A stretch of 54,939 nucleotides of DNA from an uncultured Clostridia bacterium (lineage in GTDB: Bacteria; Bacillota; Clostridia; Oscillospirales; Acutalibacteraceae): assembly GCA_947627135.1 (NCBI GenBank), contig CANQUV010000017.1, forward strand, positions 1 to 54,939, read 5' to 3'. The notes beneath the pieces were generated by a model, which saw only the letters and a list, made by a program, of their open reading frames with translations, did not search any database and was not told the origin of the DNA. Shown here in pieces: positions 37,264-47,010 of the stretch. The first letter of the stretch is position 1, and the number at the start of each line of letters is the position of its first letter. The position numbers were made by a program, and so were the translations under genes.

Positions 37264-40200
37264 GTGAAATTAAAAAGAGTACTATCTTTGGTGTTAACTA
37301 TTGCTCTGCTCTCTACTATGGCTGTATTTTCTTCACATGCAGCAGTTACAGGGCAAATTCCATCGGGATATTTCAATCAAAACAAGTATTCTAACCAAAT
37401 TTATAATGGTGAAGACTTGGGATCAACTTATACACCTGCGTCTACAACTTGGAAAGTTTGGTCTCCCGGAGCATCATCTGTTCAGCTGAAACTTTATAAA
37501 ACAGGTTCAGACAGTGAACCGGGTGCTGGAGTTATGGGAACGCACAGCCTAACCAAAAATGCAGGTTTTTCTTCAAACGGTATTTGGGAAATTACACTTA
37601 ACGGCAATTATAAAAATGTTTATTATACATACCTTGTAACCTGTGACGGAAAAACCCAAGAAACTCAGGATATATATTCAAAGGCAACCGGCGTAAACGG
37701 TAACCGCTCAATGGTAGTTGACCTTGATTCAACAGATCCTGAAGGCTGGAGTACAGATAAACATGTTTTATTTGATAATATGACAGAAGCTGCAGTTTGG
37801 GAAGTTCATGTTCGTGACTTTTCAGTAGCCGGTAATTCAGGAATCAGTGATATCAATAAGGGTAAGTATCTTGCGTTTACAGAGGGAGGCACAACCCTTA
37901 ACAGCGATACAAGCGCTAATGCTGTAAAAACAGGTATTGATTATTTGGTAGAACAGGGAATTAACTGTGTTCAAATTATGCCTGTTTATGATTTCCATAC
38001 AGTAGACGAGACAAAGCCTTCAAGTTCAACAAATAGAAACTGGGGCTATGACCCTAAAAACTATAATGTTCCGGAGGGCTCTTATGCTTCTGACGCTTAC
38101 GACGGAAATGTAAGAATTACCGAATTTAAGCAGATGATTCAAGCATTACACGACAGAGGAATTTCAGTTGTAATGGATGTTGTATATAACCATACATATT
38201 CAACAGATTCGTGCTTCAACAGAACCGTTCCGGGATATTATTACAGAATGACCAGTGCTACTACTTATTCAAACGGTAGCGGCTGCGGCAACGAGGTAGC
38301 AACTGAAAATATGATGGCAAGAAATTATATAGCACAGTCAGTAAAATATTGGGCACAGGAATATCATATTGACGGTTTCCGTTTTGACCTTATGGGTTGT
38401 TTAGATGTAAATACAATGAATGCGGTAAGAACAACACTTGACAATATGTATTCAGACGGTTCCGGCAAAAAAATTCTTGTTTACGGTGAACCTTGGACCG
38501 GCGGAACATCAGCAGTTCAGACAGGTGCAACACAAGCCAATGCTTCAAAACTTAATTCAAGAGTAGCTATGTTCTCTGACGGAATGAGAAATGCTTTGAC
38601 AGGCGGAACAAGCGCTTCCGATAAAGGTTGGATTGAGGGCGTACAAGATAACGGCACGACGGTAGTATCAGGTATTAAGGCTTCTCTTGTAAACTCCAGC
38701 AACACAACCCAAACTATAACTTATGCAGACTGTCATGATAATGTTTCTCTTTGGGATCACCTTACAAGAGGTCAATATGACTCAACTTCAACAACATTTA
38801 TAAACAGAATGAAGCTTGCTTACGGAACAATATTAACTTCACAGGGCATTAAGTTCGGCCTGGCAGGTGATGAATTTGCAAGAACAAAACAAGGCGACCA
38901 CAACAGTTACAAATCATCAGATGCTATTAACCAGCTTGATTGGTCAAGAGTTAAAACATATTCAAACCTTGTAAACTATATTAAAGGGCTGCGTCTTATA
39001 AGTCAGGTTTATTCTCCGTTCCATGACGATACAACAACTTCTAAAAATGCAATGAGCTTTTTCTCCTCTTATGGATATGTTGCAGGCTATACACTGCAAA
39101 ACAAAACTGCAAATGCAAGTAACGAATGGGGTAAGGTTGCTGTTCTTATTAACACTAACCCAACCCAAAGCTATTCCTTCAACCTTGGTTCAAGCGGCTG
39201 GACAGTAATAGCAAATCAAAATTCTGCAGGTATTACAAGTCTTGATTCGGTATCAGGAAGCAATTATACAATTCCTGCTGCTTCAGTTGCAATTCTTGTT
39301 GAAAGTGCAACTTTCTCAAGACTTAAAAATGCACAGCCTACTTACGGTAAATTAACAACTGAACATTATGTTGACGGAGTTCTTAAAAAATCTTCAACTG
39401 CTACTTATAAAACAGGTACAACATACCGTGCATTACCTGACCAAAGTATTTTATATGATAATAAAATTCAGAGGGTTGAGGGTACAGTAACAGGTACTGT
39501 AACTGCTAATATGAATCAAACCGTTAAATATTATTATACAAATACAGGTATCGAAAGCGGTTACCTTACTGTTAAATATGTTGATTCAAACGGCAAGAGT
39601 ATTGCTGACGATGTTCAATATCGTTATCGTGAGGGAGATACCTATGAGATCCCTTATACCGTTATTGACGGATATCAGCTTGATACAACTAAATATCCTG
39701 CCGGTACATTCGGTACATTTGACGGTAACTCTAAAACGATAACATTTGTATATAAATTGCTTCCGGCAACTTCAACAGTAGTTCATTATTATAATTCTAA
39801 CGGATGGAGTTCAATTCGCTGTTATGCATACACTTCTTCAGGTGAAGAACCTAACGGTAATTGGGATAATGCAAAAATAATGACTGCCGATTCTTCAATG
39901 GGCAACGGTTGGTTTACCAGTACAATTCCGGCAGGAACGTGTAAGGTAATGTTCCATCCCACATCCGGAAGTGCACAGGAACCTGGTCAAGGTGAAGACG
40001 GTTACACAGTATCGGGAGAAGCATGGATTCAAAATAAAACCGTAACATTTAACGGAAGTATCATCACAAGCCATATTGATGTTGATTCAGGAAAGCAGCT
40101 TGTAGCTGACGAAGTACAGAATTTAACCAAAGTAAACAGTAATGGTACTTATACAACTGCTGCAAAAACAAATTTAGGTCAGGTTATTTCTACGCCTGCT

Positions 40201-41100
40201 AATGCTTCAGGTAATTACACAGCAGGAGTTACAAATGTAGTATATTTGTATAGAACAGGCGATGTGCCTATTCCTACTTATCCTACTGATCCGACAGATC
40301 CTACTGATCCGACAGATCCTACCAAACCGACAGAAACTATTCCTACTGAAACGATTCCTACTGATACAAATCCTACAAACCCAACAAATCCTGCAATTGA
40401 AGTTTTGGTTGGTGATGTAGATTTAGATAAAAATATAAATGTCAGAGATGCAACAATTATTCAATTACATCTTGCAAAGCTTGGAAAATTAGAAGGTTCA
40501 GGTTTAATTGCGGCAGATACTGATTACGATAAATATGTAAATATCAAGGATGTAACAAATATTCAGCTTTATTGTATAGAATTTTATAATAGTTGTGCAA
40601 ATGTAGGTAAAATAAGAAAAATTGAGGATACAACTGACCCTACAACTGAACCTCTAACAACGGCACCGGTTACAACAGCACCTGTAACAACAGCTCCCGT
40701 AACAACAGAGCCTGTAACAACTGAACCTGTTACAACTGAACCTGTTACAACTGAACCCGTTACAACATATCCTACTTTACCTACAACTTATTCTATTAAG
40801 TTTACAAACTCCCAATTTTGGAGCGGAACAATTTACTGTTATTATTGGATAGACGGTTCAGAAGGAGAAGTTCAATGGCCCGGCGTAGAAATGACGTTTG
40901 ATTACAAAAATGATTTTGGAGAGGATGTTTATAAAATAGATGTTCCCATACAGTGTACTAGTTTGATATTTACGAATAATCAGCAGAAACAGACTAACGA
41001 TATTTTATATACACCGGGAACTGTGGGTTATTACGCAACAAATAAAACTACAACTGATTATTACGGCAATACAGTTTATGAAGCCGCACCATGGACATAA
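37264..41100 (+). CDS. Secreted dockerin-bearing pullulanase (GH13)
   Basis: 1278 residues from a GTG 8 nt after GAGGAG. Signal peptide 1-27. A CBM48-like domain (about 45-140) precedes a type I pullulanase barrel with NWGYDP (259-264), nucleophile Asp375 (DGFRFD), acid/base Glu409 (YGEPW) and Asp492 (CHDN). Then follow two MucBP-like domains (about 693-834), a CBM26-like module (838-935), a further MucBP-like segment, a PTDPTDP linker, a dockerin (about 1050-1105, calcium loops DVDLDKNINVRD and DTDYDKYVNIKD), a PVTTEP linker and a terminal CBM26-like module (1176-1278). It should cut alpha-1,6 links in starch while docked to a scaffoldin. The architecture matches Ruminococcus bromii amylosome enzymes. 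Confidence 0.95.
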   Translation: MKLKRVLSLVLTIALLSTMAVFSSHAAVTGQIPSGYFNQNKYSNQIYNGEDLGSTYTPASTTWKVWSPGASSVQLKLYKTGSDSEPGAGVMGTHSLTKNAGFSSNGIWEITLNGNYKNVYYTYLVTCDGKTQETQDIYSKATGVNGNRSMVVDLDSTDPEGWSTDKHVLFDNMTEAAVWEVHVRDFSVAGNSGISDINKGKYLAFTEGGTTLNSDTSANAVKTGIDYLVEQGINCVQIMPVYDFHTVDETKPSSSTNRNWGYDPKNYNVPEGSYASDAYDGNVRITEFKQMIQALHDRGISVVMDVVYNHTYSTDSCFNRTVPGYYYRMTSATTYSNGSGCGNEVATENMMARNYIAQSVKYWAQEYHIDGFRFDLMGCLDVNTMNAVRTTLDNMYSDGSGKKILVYGEPWTGGTSAVQTGATQANASKLNSRVAMFSDGMRNALTGGTSASDKGWIEGVQDNGTTVVSGIKASLVNSSNTTQTITYADCHDNVSLWDHLTRGQYDSTSTTFINRMKLAYGTILTSQGIKFGLAGDEFARTKQGDHNSYKSSDAINQLDWSRVKTYSNLVNYIKGLRLISQVYSPFHDDTTTSKNAMSFFSSYGYVAGYTLQNKTANASNEWGKVAVLINTNPTQSYSFNLGSSGWTVIANQNSAGITSLDSVSGSNYTIPAASVAILVESATFSRLKNAQPTYGKLTTEHYVDGVLKKSSTATYKTGTTYRALPDQSILYDNKIQRVEGTVTGTVTANMNQTVKYYYTNTGIESGYLTVKYVDSNGKSIADDVQYRYREGDTYEIPYTVIDGYQLDTTKYPAGTFGTFDGNSKTITFVYKLLPATSTVVHYYNSNGWSSIRCYAYTSSGEEPNGNWDNAKIMTADSSMGNGWFTSTIPAGTCKVMFHPTSGSAQEPGQGEDGYTVSGEAWIQNKTVTFNGSIITSHIDVDSGKQLVADEVQNLTKVNSNGTYTTAAKTNLGQVISTPANASGNYTAGVTNVVYLYRTGDVPIPTYPTDPTDPTDPTDPTKPTETIPTETIPTDTNPTNPTNPAIEVLVGDVDLDKNINVRDATIIQLHLAKLGKLEGSGLIAADTDYDKYVNIKDVTNIQLYCIEFYNSCANVGKIRKIEDTTDPTTEPLTTAPVTTAPVTTAPVTTEPVTTEPVTTEPVTTEPVTTYPTLPTTYSIKFTNSQFWSGTIYCYYWIDGSEGEVQWPGVEMTFDYKNDFGEDVYKIDVPIQCTSLIFTNNQQKQTNDILYTPGTVGYYATNKTTTDYYGNTVYEAAPWT
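40267..40390 (+). repeat. Pro/Thr/Asp linker repeats
   Basis: In-frame repeats encode PTDPTDP and PTETIPTET units before the dockerin. A flexible linker inside the pullulanase gene. Confidence 0.8.
40408..40590 (+). other. Dockerin domain in the pullulanase
   Basis: Two calcium-binding loop-helix repeats of the EF-hand type, DVDLDKNINVRD and DTDYDKYVNIKD, each with Asp at positions 1, 3, 5 and 12 and Asn at 9. It is internal rather than terminal and lies between two Pro/Thr linkers. Confidence 0.9.
40663..40785 (+). repeat. PVTTAP/PVTTEP linker repeats
   Basis: Seven or so copies of an 18-bp in-frame unit encoding PVTTAP, then PVTTEP. It links the dockerin to the last starch-binding module. 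Confidence 0.85.
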
Positions 41101-41162
41101 TCTTTGTTAGTTAAATAAGTTATATGCTAATCTTTGTTGGTTAGATATATATACAAACACAC

Positions 41163-41200
41163 AACCAAAAAACCGCCCATTTTGGGGCGGTTTTTTGGTT
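41163..41200. terminator. Strong bidirectional terminator
   Basis: AACCAAAAAACCGCCC (41163-41178) and its inverted copy (41185-41200) form a 16-bp stem with A and T tracts inside the arms. Confidence 0.85.
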
Positions 41201-41379
41201 AAAAAGATATGGTTAAAAAGCTATAAATTAAAAATTTATAGCTAAAATTAAAATTTATCTAATTTATTATCTATATATAAAATAAAAATTTGATTAAATC
41301 TATTTAAAAGTTTTTATTTTAAATGCAAAATTGATTTAAATGAAAATTACTGCATAATAGTAAGTAAGATAAATAATAT

Positions 41380-41410
41380 TTAAACCCGCAAGAAAATTGC
41401 TCTTGCGGGT
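41380..41410 (-). terminator. Terminator of the adenosyltransferase gene
   Basis: ACCCGCAAGA (41384-41393) pairs with TCTTGCGGGT (41401-41410). On the minus strand it is followed by TTTAAATATT. Confidence 0.6.
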
Positions 41411-41417
41411 CAATACA

Positions 41418-41933
41418 TCAATATTCAATTCCCAACCTTGCTGTTATACCCTTGTCAAAAGGATGCTTTTCCTTTACAATATTTGATACATAATCAGCTA
41501 AATCAATGAATTTCTTTGATGGTTTACTGCCTGTTAGTATAATTTCAAGTTTTAAAGGCGCATCAGTCAAAAAGTTATATACATCGTTTTCACTGATCAT
41601 ACCCGTATTAATTGCAGAAAATATTTCATCCAAAATCAGAAGATTGTAATTAGATGTTAAGGCTATTCTTACGGAACGATCAAACAGTTCTCTGAATATT
41701 TTAGACGCCTGTGCTTTTTGAGTATCTGTCATGTTATATGTAAAATCGAGATCAACTGGGCAGGGGGTCATAGTAATTCCTTGTATTTGTTCTAAAACTC
41801 TTCTTTCACCTGAATTTTCGCTTTTAAGAAACTGTACAAAAAGTATTCGCATATTTCTTCCTGCCGCTCTTACAGCGGCTCCGATTGCGGCAGATGTTTT
41901 ACCTCTTCCGTCACCATAATATATTTGAATCAA
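41418..41933 (-). CDS. cobO: Cob(I)alamin adenosyltransferase, CobO/BtuR type
   Basis: 171 residues. It adds the adenosyl group to corrinoids to form adenosylcobalamin. A P-loop GDGRGKTSAAIG is at residues 7-18; LLILDEIFSAINTG and LILTGSKP-like strands complete the fold typical of CobO/BtuR. The start is a TTG preceded by AGGAGG; no ATG is available in frame. No cobalamin riboswitch or other corrinoid gene is nearby, so it may serve salvage. Monocistronic. Confidence 0.92.
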   Translation of the reverse strand: MIQIYYGDGRGKTSAAIGAAVRAAGRNMRILFVQFLKSENSGERRVLEQIQGITMTPCPVDLDFTYNMTDTQKAQASKIFRELFDRSVRIALTSNYNLLILDEIFSAINTGMISENDVYNFLTDAPLKLEIILTGSKPSKKFIDLADYVSNIVKEKHPFDKGITARLGIEY

Positions 41934-42179
41934 ACTAATGCACCTCCTAATAAGCTTTTCTATTATAATTAAATTATATATAAATAATTATAATTATTCA
42001 AGTATTTTACGGAAAAATATACAAAAAATTTTTAAATATATCTAAATTTATATATAAATATCCGTATTTAATTTTAAAGTGTTAAAGTATGCGGCAGTAG
42101 AAATAACATTACTAAAACTTTTTATTTATCCAAGACAATATAAAAATTTTTCACATACATTGTGATTTTTGCACCGTGG

Positions 42180-42276
42180 GTATTAAATTGACCGTAAAAT
42201 TTGAATAAATTTGATATCTTACGCATACTTTCTTATACTGTCAGCGTATTAAATTGACAGTGAAATTTGAATAAAT
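42180..42276. repeat. 31-bp direct repeat
   Basis: Positions 42180-42210 and 42246-42276 are identical except for two bases; each begins GTATTAAATTGAC and ends AAATTTGAATAAAT. The second copy also lies in an ACTGTCA/TGACAGT inverted pair (42237-42261). Confidence 0.7.
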
Positions 42277-42416
42277 GCATAGAAAGAATTATTTTTACAT
42301 TTTTTATAAAAAGAAAAAGTTTTTTAATTATAAATTATAAAAGAATTTTGTGAAAAATGCATAAATAATAAAGAAATTAACACCAAAAATTCTCTGATTA
42401 CATTTTTCGGAAAAAC

Positions 42417-42445
42417 TTGCTATTAGTTGTTATATATTGTATAAT
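42417..42445 (+). promoter_or_regulatory. Promoter of the S10 ribosomal operon
   Basis: TTGCTA, 17-bp spacer, perfect TATAAT. Transcription would start near 42452. Confidence 0.65.
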
Positions 42446-42451
42446 AATCCT

Positions 42452-42744
42452 TGCGTGACTGCACATTAGATATGCGATGAAGCGGGAGGTTGCGGCTTTT
42501 TAAGCCGGTTTTTCCGTGGAGTATGTCCGATTTTAAACCGGGCGAATCAGTTAAAGATTTATTTAGAGTAAATTGGCAAAGGGGTTGCTGTGCCACTTAA
42601 TACTCGTATGCTTTTAGAACAAAGCCCGGATTAACTGAAAAAGTTAAACGGGTTTTTTAATGCAGGTTCAGGAAACACCCGACTGCGTTGAAGGGTTTTG
42701 AGAGCAAAACGCCCGCCAACTAAATTTTTAAGGAGGCGACGAAA
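42452..42744 (+). promoter_or_regulatory. S10 operon leader with alternative hairpins
   Basis: Hairpin 1: CGGCTT (42493-42498) with AAGCCG (42502-42507), then GTTTTT. Hairpin 2: CCCG and TTAAC (42625-42635) with GTTAA and CGGG (42643-42652), then six T. AAACCGG (42535-42541) can pair with CCGGTTT (42505-42511), which breaks hairpin 1, or with CCCGGATT at hairpin 2. This is the geometry of transcription attenuation, perhaps by a ribosomal protein such as L4 (known for S10 leaders in other bacteria); that part is inference. Confidence 0.55.
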
Positions 42745-43056
42745 ATGGCAGTCAAGGAAAAAATAAGGATAAGACTTAAAGGCTATGATCATCAGTTAGT
42801 TGATCAGTCGGCTGAAAAGATTGTTGCAACAGCAAAGCGTACAGGTGCCAGAGTATCGGGTCCTGTTCCGCTTCCAACAGAAAAGCAGGTTGTTACAATT
42901 CTTCGTGCTGTTCATAAGTATAAGGATAGCCGTGAGCAGTTTGAAATGAGAACCCATAAGCGTCTTATCGATATTTTAAGACCGTCAAACAAGACAGTCG
43001 AGGCTCTTATGAGCTTGGAACTCCCTGCCGGCGTTGAAATTGAAATTAAGTTATAA
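42745..43056 (+). CDS. rpsJ: 30S ribosomal protein S10
   Basis: 103 residues with [22 protein letters not shown] and [12 protein letters not shown]. First gene of the S10 operon. S10 also acts in transcription antitermination with NusB in other bacteria. AAGGAGG precedes the start. Confidence 0.98.
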   Translation: MAVKEKIRIRLKGYDHQLVDQSAEKIVATAKRTGARVSGPVPLPTEKQVVTILRAVHKYKDSREQFEMRTHKRLIDILRPSNKTVEALMSLELPAGVEIEIKL

Positions 43057-43131
43057 TTTTGATTCCAACCTACAAGCAGACAGGGTCATGTTGGTGCAAA
43101 CCAACCAATAACCTATAAGGAGGATATAGAA

Positions 43132-43764
43132 ATGCAAAAAGCACTAATCGGCAAAAAGATCGGTATGACACAGATCTTTGACGAAAAGGGTAATGTTGTT
43201 CCCGTAACTGTTGTTGAAGCAGGACCTTGCGTTGTTTCAACAAAGAAAACAGTAGAAAACGACGGTTATGCAGCTGTACAGCTCGGTTTTGGCGATTTAA
43301 AGCCGAGCAGAGTAAACAAACCTATGAAAGGTTTCTTTGACAAAGCTGATGTAGCGCCAAAGAAAACACTCAAAGAGTTCCGCTTTGATGACACAGACGC
43401 TTACAATGTAGGCGATATATTAAAAGCAGATGTATTTGAGGCAGGCAACAAGGTTGACGTTACAGGTACCAGCAAAGGTAAAGGTACAGCAGGTGTAATT
43501 AAGAGATGGAACTTCCAGCGTCTTAAGGAATCACACGGTACAGGCCCATGCGTTCGCCACGGCGGTTCAATCGGAGCTTGTTCTTCACCGTCAAGAGTAT
43601 GGAAGGGCAAGAAGATGGCAGGTCATTTAGGAGCTGAAAGAGTTACGATTCAGAACCTTACAGTTGTTAAGGTTGACCCTGAAAACAATCTTTTAGCAAT
43701 CAAGGGTGCAATTCCCGGTCCTAACAAGGGCATTGTTGTTATCAAAGATTCCGTTAAGGCTTAA
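43132..43764 (+). CDS. rplC: 50S ribosomal protein L3
   Basis: 210 residues, starting [18 protein letters not shown] and containing [26 protein letters not shown], the loop that reaches towards the peptidyl transferase centre. AAGGAGG precedes the ATG; the gap after rpsJ is 75 nt. Confidence 0.98.
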   Translation: MQKALIGKKIGMTQIFDEKGNVVPVTVVEAGPCVVSTKKTVENDGYAAVQLGFGDLKPSRVNKPMKGFFDKADVAPKKTLKEFRFDDTDAYNVGDILKADVFEAGNKVDVTGTSKGKGTAGVIKRWNFQRLKESHGTGPCVRHGGSIGACSSPSRVWKGKKMAGHLGAERVTIQNLTVVKVDPENNLLAIKGAIPGPNKGIVVIKDSVKA

Positions 43765-43781
43765 GGGAAGGAGGATTATAT

Positions 43782-44405
43782 ATGCCTAATTTAGCAGTTG
43801 TTAATATGGAAGGCAAAGAGGTATCCAAAATAGATCTTGCCGACTCCGTATTTGGAATTGAGCCAAACGCTGCCGTTATGCATCAGATGGTTGTAAACTA
43901 TCTTGCAAATCAGCGTCAGGGCACACAGTCAGCTTTAACAAGAGCTGAAGTATCAGGCGGCGGCAAAAAGCCGTGGAGACAAAAAGTAACAGGCCGTGCA
44001 AGACAGGGTTCAACAAGAGCACCACAGTGGACACACGGCGGCGTTGTATTTGCTCCCAAGCCGAGAAGTTACAGCTTTAGTGTAAACAAGAAGGTAAAAA
44101 GACTTGCGATGAAATCTGCTCTTTCAACAAAAGCAGCATCACAGGAAATAGTAATTCTTGATGAAATTAAGCTTGATAATTATAAAACAAAAGTAATTGC
44201 AGATATGCTTAAGGCAATTGATGTTACTAAAAAGGCACTTATTGTTCTGCCGGAGGTTGACGGTAAGGTTATAAAATCAGCTAACAATATTAAGGGCGTA
44301 AAAACAGCCCAGGTAAACGAGCTTAATGTTTACGATATTCTTAACGCTGACAAACTCGTTATAGTTAAGGATGCTGTTAGCAAAATTGAGGAGGTATATG
44401 CATGA
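43782..44405 (+). CDS. rplD: 50S ribosomal protein L4
   Basis: 207 residues. The extended loop with [19 protein letters not shown] and [17 protein letters not shown] lines the exit tunnel, where macrolide resistance changes occur; the KPWRQK motif looks wild type. Its stop overlaps the rplW start (ATGA). Confidence 0.98.
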   Translation: MPNLAVVNMEGKEVSKIDLADSVFGIEPNAAVMHQMVVNYLANQRQGTQSALTRAEVSGGGKKPWRQKVTGRARQGSTRAPQWTHGGVVFAPKPRSYSFSVNKKVKRLAMKSALSTKAASQEIVILDEIKLDNYKTKVIADMLKAIDVTKKALIVLPEVDGKVIKSANNIKGVKTAQVNELNVYDILNADKLVIVKDAVSKIEEVYA

Positions 44406-44695
44406 TAGCACAAGATATTATCATCCGTCCTATTATTACTGAAAAAAGTATGTTGGGCGCTTCTGAAAAGAAGTACACCTTTGAAGTTGCAAAATCAGCT
44501 AACAAAATAGAAATTGCAAAGGCTTGCGAAGAGCTTTTTAAAGTTGAAGTTGCCAAAGTAAACACAGTTTCCGTAAGAGGACGTTTTCGTCGTCAAGGCA
44601 GAAACAACGGCGGTTACACAAGGTCTTGGAAAAAGGCTGTTGTAACACTTAAAAGCGACAGCAAATCTATTGAATTTTTTGAAGGCATGATGTAA
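44402..44695 (+). CDS. rplW: 50S ribosomal protein L23
   Basis: 97 residues, starting [16 protein letters not shown]. It sits at the tunnel exit and is the docking site for SRP and trigger factor. The loop [21 protein letters not shown] is intact. Its start overlaps the rplD stop by 4 nt. Confidence 0.97.
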   Translation: MIAQDIIIRPIITEKSMLGASEKKYTFEVAKSANKIEIAKACEELFKVEVAKVNTVSVRGRFRRQGRNNGGYTRSWKKAVVTLKSDSKSIEFFEGMM

Positions 44696-44833
44696 TACTA
44701 AACGCCGGTTGAAAAGCGAATATTCTTTTCAATTGATGTTTAGTAAAGGTCTGAAGAAATTTATAAATTTCAGGCAGAATGTATGGGGAAAAGCCATTTC
44801 CCCGCAAAGCCATCATGAGGAGAGTGAAATCAA
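44696..44833 (+). promoter_or_regulatory. Structured intercistronic RNA between rplW and rplB
   Basis: Three hairpins in 138 nt. TACTAAAC (44696-44703) pairs with GTTTAGTA (44738-44745), enclosing TTGAAAAG (44709-44716) with CTTTTCAA (44725-44732). CTGA...TCAG lies around 44751-44772. GGGGAAA (44785-44791) pairs with TTTCCCC (44797-44803). No T-tract follows. This gap is much longer than most others in the operon, which suggests a regulatory or RNA-processing element for L2. Confidence 0.55.
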
Positions 44834-45667
44834 ATGGCAATTAAAGTTTATAAACCGACCATTAACTCAAGAAGAAATATGTCGGTTACTGATTATTCAG
44901 GTCTTTCAAAAGTTGCCCCGGAAAAAAGCCTGCTTGCTCCTTTAAAGAAAAACTCCGGACGTAACAGCTACGGCAGAATTACAGTTAGACACAGAGGCGG
45001 CGGCAACAGAAGAAAGTATCGTATCATTGATTTTAAGCGTCAAAAATTTGGCGTTGAGGGTAAGGTAGTAACATTAGAGTACGATCCTAACCGTTCTGCA
45101 TTTATTGCACTTGTTGAGTACACAGACGGCGAGAAAGCTTATATTATCGCTCCTGAAGGACTCAAGGTGGGCGACACAGTTGTTGCCGGAGCAGATGCTG
45201 ATATTAAACCGGGTAATGCGTTACCGCTTTCAGCAATTCCTGTTGGTACATTTATCCACAATGTTGAGCTTTATCCGGGCAGAGGCGCACAGCTTGCCAG
45301 AGCCGCAGGAAATATGGCACAGCTTATGGCTAAAGAAAACGGTCTTGCACTTTTAAGACTTCCGTCAGGCGAGTTAAGAAATGTTCCTGATAAATGTATG
45401 GCTACTATTGGCCAGGTCGGTAATACTGATCATGAAAATGTTAAAATCGGTAAAGCAGGAAGAAAGAGAAACATGGGTTGGAGACCTACCGTTCGTGGTT
45501 CTGTAATGAACCCTAACGATCACCCTCACGGCGGTGGTGAAGGTAAATCTCCTGTTGGTCGTCCGGGACCTGTTACACCATGGGGTAAACCTGCTCTTGG
45601 TTATAAAACAAGAAAAACTCATAAAGCAAGCGATAAGTTTATCGTTCGCAGAAGAAACGGTAAATAA
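44834..45667 (+). CDS. rplB: 50S ribosomal protein L2
   Basis: 277 residues with [22 protein letters not shown] at the N-terminus and [20 protein letters not shown], holding the conserved His needed for peptidyl transferase assembly. Downstream of a structured spacer; GAGGAG precedes the ATG. Confidence 0.98.
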   Translation: MAIKVYKPTINSRRNMSVTDYSGLSKVAPEKSLLAPLKKNSGRNSYGRITVRHRGGGNRRKYRIIDFKRQKFGVEGKVVTLEYDPNRSAFIALVEYTDGEKAYIIAPEGLKVGDTVVAGADADIKPGNALPLSAIPVGTFIHNVELYPGRGAQLARAAGNMAQLMAKENGLALLRLPSGELRNVPDKCMATIGQVGNTDHENVKIGKAGRKRNMGWRPTVRGSVMNPNDHPHGGGEGKSPVGRPGPVTPWGKPALGYKTRKTHKASDKFIVRRRNGK

Positions 45668-45691
45668 GGTTGACGGAAAGGAGCTTATATA

Positions 45692-45964
45692 ATGAGTAGA
45701 AGTACAAAAAAAGGCCCTTTTGTCCAGCCTGTATTGCTCAAAAGGGTTCAGCAGATGAATGAAGCCGGAGAAAAGAGAATCTTGAAAACTTGGTCAAGAA
45801 GCTCAACAATTTTCCCTGATTTCGTTGGTCATACATTTGCGGTTCACGATGGCCGCAAGCATGTTCCGGTATATGTAACAGAAGATATGGTAGGTCACAA
45901 GCTCGGTGAGTTTGCTCCAACCCGTACTTTCAGAGGCCATGCCGGTTCAAAAACAAGTAAGTAA
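45692..45964 (+). CDS. rpsS: 30S ribosomal protein S19
   Basis: 90 residues, starting [11 protein letters not shown] with [24 protein letters not shown] head protein of the 30S subunit. AAAGGAG precedes the start. Confidence 0.98.
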   Translation: MSRSTKKGPFVQPVLLKRVQQMNEAGEKRILKTWSRSSTIFPDFVGHTFAVHDGRKHVPVYVTEDMVGHKLGEFAPTRTFRGHAGSKTSK

Positions 45965-45984
45965 GCGGAAGGAGAGTATTGCAA

Positions 45985-46323
45985 ATGGAAGCAAAGGCAT
46001 ACGCAAAATATGTCCGTATTTCACCACGCAAGGTTACGGTTGTTCTTGATTTGATAAGAGGCAAAGATGTAACTTTAGCCGAAGCTATTCTTAAGCATAC
46101 CCCTAAAGCCGCTTGTGAGCCGCTTTTAAAGCTGCTCAAATCAGCTATGGCAAATGCTGAGAATAACCATGATATGGACACATCTAAACTCTATGTTGCA
46201 GAGTGTAACGCAACAGCAGGCCCGATCCTTAAGAGAATTCAACCCAGAGCTCAGGGCAGGGCTTACAGAATAAACAAAAGAACATCCCACATTTCCCTTG
46301 TACTCAAGGAAAAAGAAGAATAA
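45985..46323 (+). CDS. rplV: 50S ribosomal protein L22
   Basis: 112 residues from the ATG at 45985, 10 nt after GGAG; a TTG two codons earlier is too close to that site. [20 protein letters not shown] opens the protein. The tunnel hairpin [24 protein letters not shown] is intact. Confidence 0.97.
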   Translation: MEAKAYAKYVRISPRKVTVVLDLIRGKDVTLAEAILKHTPKAACEPLLKLLKSAMANAENNHDMDTSKLYVAECNATAGPILKRIQPRAQGRAYRINKRTSHISLVLKEKEE

Positions 46324-46338
46324 AGGGAGGTAAATAAT

Positions 46339-47010
46339 ATGGGACAAAAAGTAAATCCACACGGACTTCGTGTAGGCATAATTAAAGATTGGGATTCCCG
46401 TTGGTTTGCTGATAAAAAGACTTTCGGCGATACACTTGTTGAAGATTACAACTTAAGAAAGACTTTAAAGAAACAGCTTTATACAGCAGGTATTTCAAAA
46501 ATTGAGATTGAACGTGACGGCAAAAAAGTAAGACTTCACATTCACTGCGCTAAACCCGGTATGATCATCGGTAAGGGCGGAAGCGAGATTGAAAAATTAA
46601 GACTTCAGTGTGAAAAAATGCTTAATAAGCCGGTAACTATCAATATTATAGAAATCAAATCACCTGATTTGAACGCACAGCTTGTTGCCGAAAGTATTGC
46701 GCAGCAGCTTGAAAAGAGAATTTCTTTCCGCCGTGCTATGAAACAGGCAATCGGCAGAGCCATGAAGTTTGGTGCAAAAGGTATCAAAACACAGTGTTCA
46801 GGCCGTTTAGGCGGTGCGGAAATCGCAAGAGCCGAACAGTATCATGAAGGTACTATTCCTCTTCAAACCTTAAGAGCAGATATTGACTACGGTTTTGCTG
46901 AAGCTAATACAACTTACGGTAAAATAGGAGTTAAAGTATGGCTTTACAAAGGTGAAGTTCTTAACGAGGCTAAAGAAAGAAAGCCTAAGAGGGAAGGAGG
47001 CAGAAAATAA
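46339..47010 (+). CDS. rpsC: 30S ribosomal protein S3
   Basis: 223 residues with an N-terminal [14 protein letters not shown], a KH domain ([17 protein letters not shown]) and a C-terminal domain ([17 protein letters not shown]). It lies at the mRNA entry site. Its stop codon overlaps the rplP start by one base. Confidence 0.98.
   Translation: MGQKVNPHGLRVGIIKDWDSRWFADKKTFGDTLVEDYNLRKTLKKQLYTAGISKIEIERDGKKVRLHIHCAKPGMIIGKGGSEIEKLRLQCEKMLNKPVTINIIEIKSPDLNAQLVAESIAQQLEKRISFRRAMKQAIGRAMKFGAKGIKTQCSGRLGGAEIARAEQYHEGTIPLQTLRADIDYGFAEANTTYGKIGVKVWLYKGEVLNEAKERKPKREGGRK

Larger units (their letters stand above)
41101..41417. other. Intergenic region between convergent genes
   Basis: Two terminators and AT-rich filler between them; CTAATCTTTGTTGG-like sequence occurs twice just after the pullulanase stop. 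No gene is seen. Confidence 0.5.
41934..42744. other. Long region upstream of the S10 operon
   Basis: No protein gene. It holds a degenerate direct repeat (42180-42276), the S10 promoter (42417-42445) and the roughly 290-nt leader. 41950-42170 is AT-rich without recognised features. Confidence 0.5.

Noticed and set aside
40267..40785. Regularly spaced short repeats resembling a CRISPR array
   Set aside because: Units are in frame, without unique spacers, and encode Pro/Thr linkers of the pullulanase.
42477..42503. Short leader peptide MKREVAAF in the S10 leader
   Set aside because: No ribosome site precedes its ATG, and the sequence is better explained by the first hairpin.
42592..42598. 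GCCACTT resembling a cobalamin-riboswitch B12 box, 650 bp from cobO
   Set aside because: It is on the strand leading to rpsJ, not cobO, and no other riboswitch core element is present.
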